DNA of 64,000 bases from Lepisosteus oculatus (lineage: Eukaryota > Chordata > Actinopteri > Semionotiformes > Lepisosteidae): positions 588,501 through 652,500 of the forward strand of contig NW_027168257.1 in assembly GCF_040954835.1 (NCBI RefSeq), written 5' to 3'. Shown in pieces: positions 63,597 through 64,000 of this stretch (the stretch's first letter is position 1; every line of letters starts with the position of its first letter). Below the pieces are notes generated by a model. It searched no databases and was not told the origin of the DNA. It saw only the letters and a program-made list of their open reading frames with translations. The position numbers and the translations under genes were made by a program.

Positions 63597-64000
63597 ACAC
63601 ATCCTAAATACAGTGTTCCTGCACCTTTGACCTCATCCAGAATGTATCGTTTTTTGAAAGGGATTGCTGTCAGAATGCACAACTGAATTCCAAACAGAAT
63701 CTCTAGTCAAATATGATCATTTGTGAAACAGGCAAATGAGTCTCTCAGGTGCCCATTGCTCATTATCAGACACATTTATGCAATACTTTCACCATGCGTT
63801 GAGCAATAGGGATTAAAGATACCAGAGGTAAGGTTTAAAAGTGATTCTGAGGTGCAATAGATCAGCGATACAGCTAGGCATCTGAAATGTGGGGTTTGAG
63901 AGCCCTTCAGGGAACACCGTACCCTAAAGGTACCTGAAGTCCACTAGTATAAGCATTAAGTCACTGTCACCCCTGTTACAATGTGATTGCTACATATCTT
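63597..64000 (-). repeat. K-block, inverted
   Basis: Matches 39100-39500; runs off the window end. Confidence 0.65.

Noticed and set aside
1-64000. Search for U2, U6, 7SK, histone genes and CRISPR arrays
   Set aside because: Their signature sequences (for example the U2 branch-point region or the U6 GCTTCGGCAGCACAT start) were not seen on either strand. Tandem arrays here are satellites, not spaced identical repeats with unique spacers.

Overview
The window is vertebrate, most likely ray-finned fish, nuclear DNA. The evidence is Pol II snRNA genes with 3' boxes, vertebrate-type tRNA and 5S rRNA genes, a 5S-rRNA-headed SINE, fish-style LTR elements, L1/Tx1-clade LINEs and GT-AG introns. I see no complete host protein-coding gene. 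This is a mixed small-RNA gene region (U1, U4 x5, U5, 5S and about 18 tRNA genes or relics) built from repeated blocks in both orientations and heavily invaded by transposons.

Recurring blocks. (1) A U4/tRNA-Gly unit of about 1.7 kb, in U4 sense: U4, spacer B, antisense tRNA-Gly(TCC), spacer A, next U4. Whole or partial copies lie near 1.85-3.52, 8.83-9.38, 12.65-15.74, 21.45-22.84, 27.76-28.0, 49.73-51.01 and 60.9-62.19 kb. (2) A tRNA-Arg unit with a long leader (R-block): 3.53-4.12, 16.75-17.17, 37.97-38.28 (inverted), 43.60-44.76, 51.02-51.18, 57.89-59.09 kb, plus a diverged form at 30.2-31.4 kb. (3) A tRNA-Ser flank (S-flank): 7.9-8.83, 28.0-28.3, 32.0-32.6, 57.06-57.89, 62.9-63.24 kb. 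(4) A tRNA-Ile flank: 7.19-7.53, 40.5-41.1, 62.2-62.8 kb. (5) An AT-rich K-block of unknown nature: 5.0-7.0, 38.9-40.4 (inverted), 52.3-54.8, 63.6-64.0 kb (inverted). The stretch 2.25-7.0 kb is closely repeated at 49.7-54 kb.

Layout. 0-1.2 kb: U1 and 5S. 1.5-9.4 kb: L1 fragment, U4 unit, R-block, two-copy spliced pseudogene (copy 1), K-block, tRNA-Ile, SINE, tRNA-Gly(GCC), tRNA-Ser. 9.38-12.65 kb: one DNA-transposon-like insertion ending in a large palindrome. 12.7-16.4 kb: U4, an ORF1-only L1-like element with target-site duplication, tRNA-Gly, tRNA-Ser(GCT), broken tRNA-Thr. 17.2-21.5 kb: retrovirus-like fossil (LTR, tRNA-Asn primer site, gag, protease), cut off before RT. 22.6-27.7 kb: U4, U5, then a Tx1-clade LINE whose 5' end is joined to U1 nucleotides 4-32, then a U1 promoter without its U1 gene. 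28-34 kb: tRNA-Asn, -Thr, -Arg(TCG), -Ser(TGA) in diverged flanks. 34.8-38 kb: related retrovirus-like fossil ending in an LTR. 41.2-43.6 kb: Ty3/Gypsy-type LTR and gag inside a SINE. 44.3 kb: tRNA-Arg(ACG). 44.76-49.73 kb: a 5-kb foldback element whose arms carry 178-bp tandem repeats, with a solo LTR in its loop. 50-54.8 kb: U4 unit, pseudogene copy 2, K-block. 55.2-56.9 kb: minus-strand fossil retroviral pol. 57-64 kb: tRNA-Ser, tRNA-Arg, second ORF1-only L1 copy, U4, tRNA-Ile and flanks.

The RNA genes supply spliceosomal U1/U4/U5 RNAs, 5S rRNA and tRNAs. The U1, 5S, most U4 and several tRNA copies look functional by sequence. Many tRNAs show changed anticodons or broken arms typical of birth-and-death decay. 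The strongest candidates for something new are the LINE joined to U1, the foldback element, the ORF1-only L1 with both empty and filled sites in the window, and a U4 variant altered at the 15.5K-binding kink-turn in all five copies.
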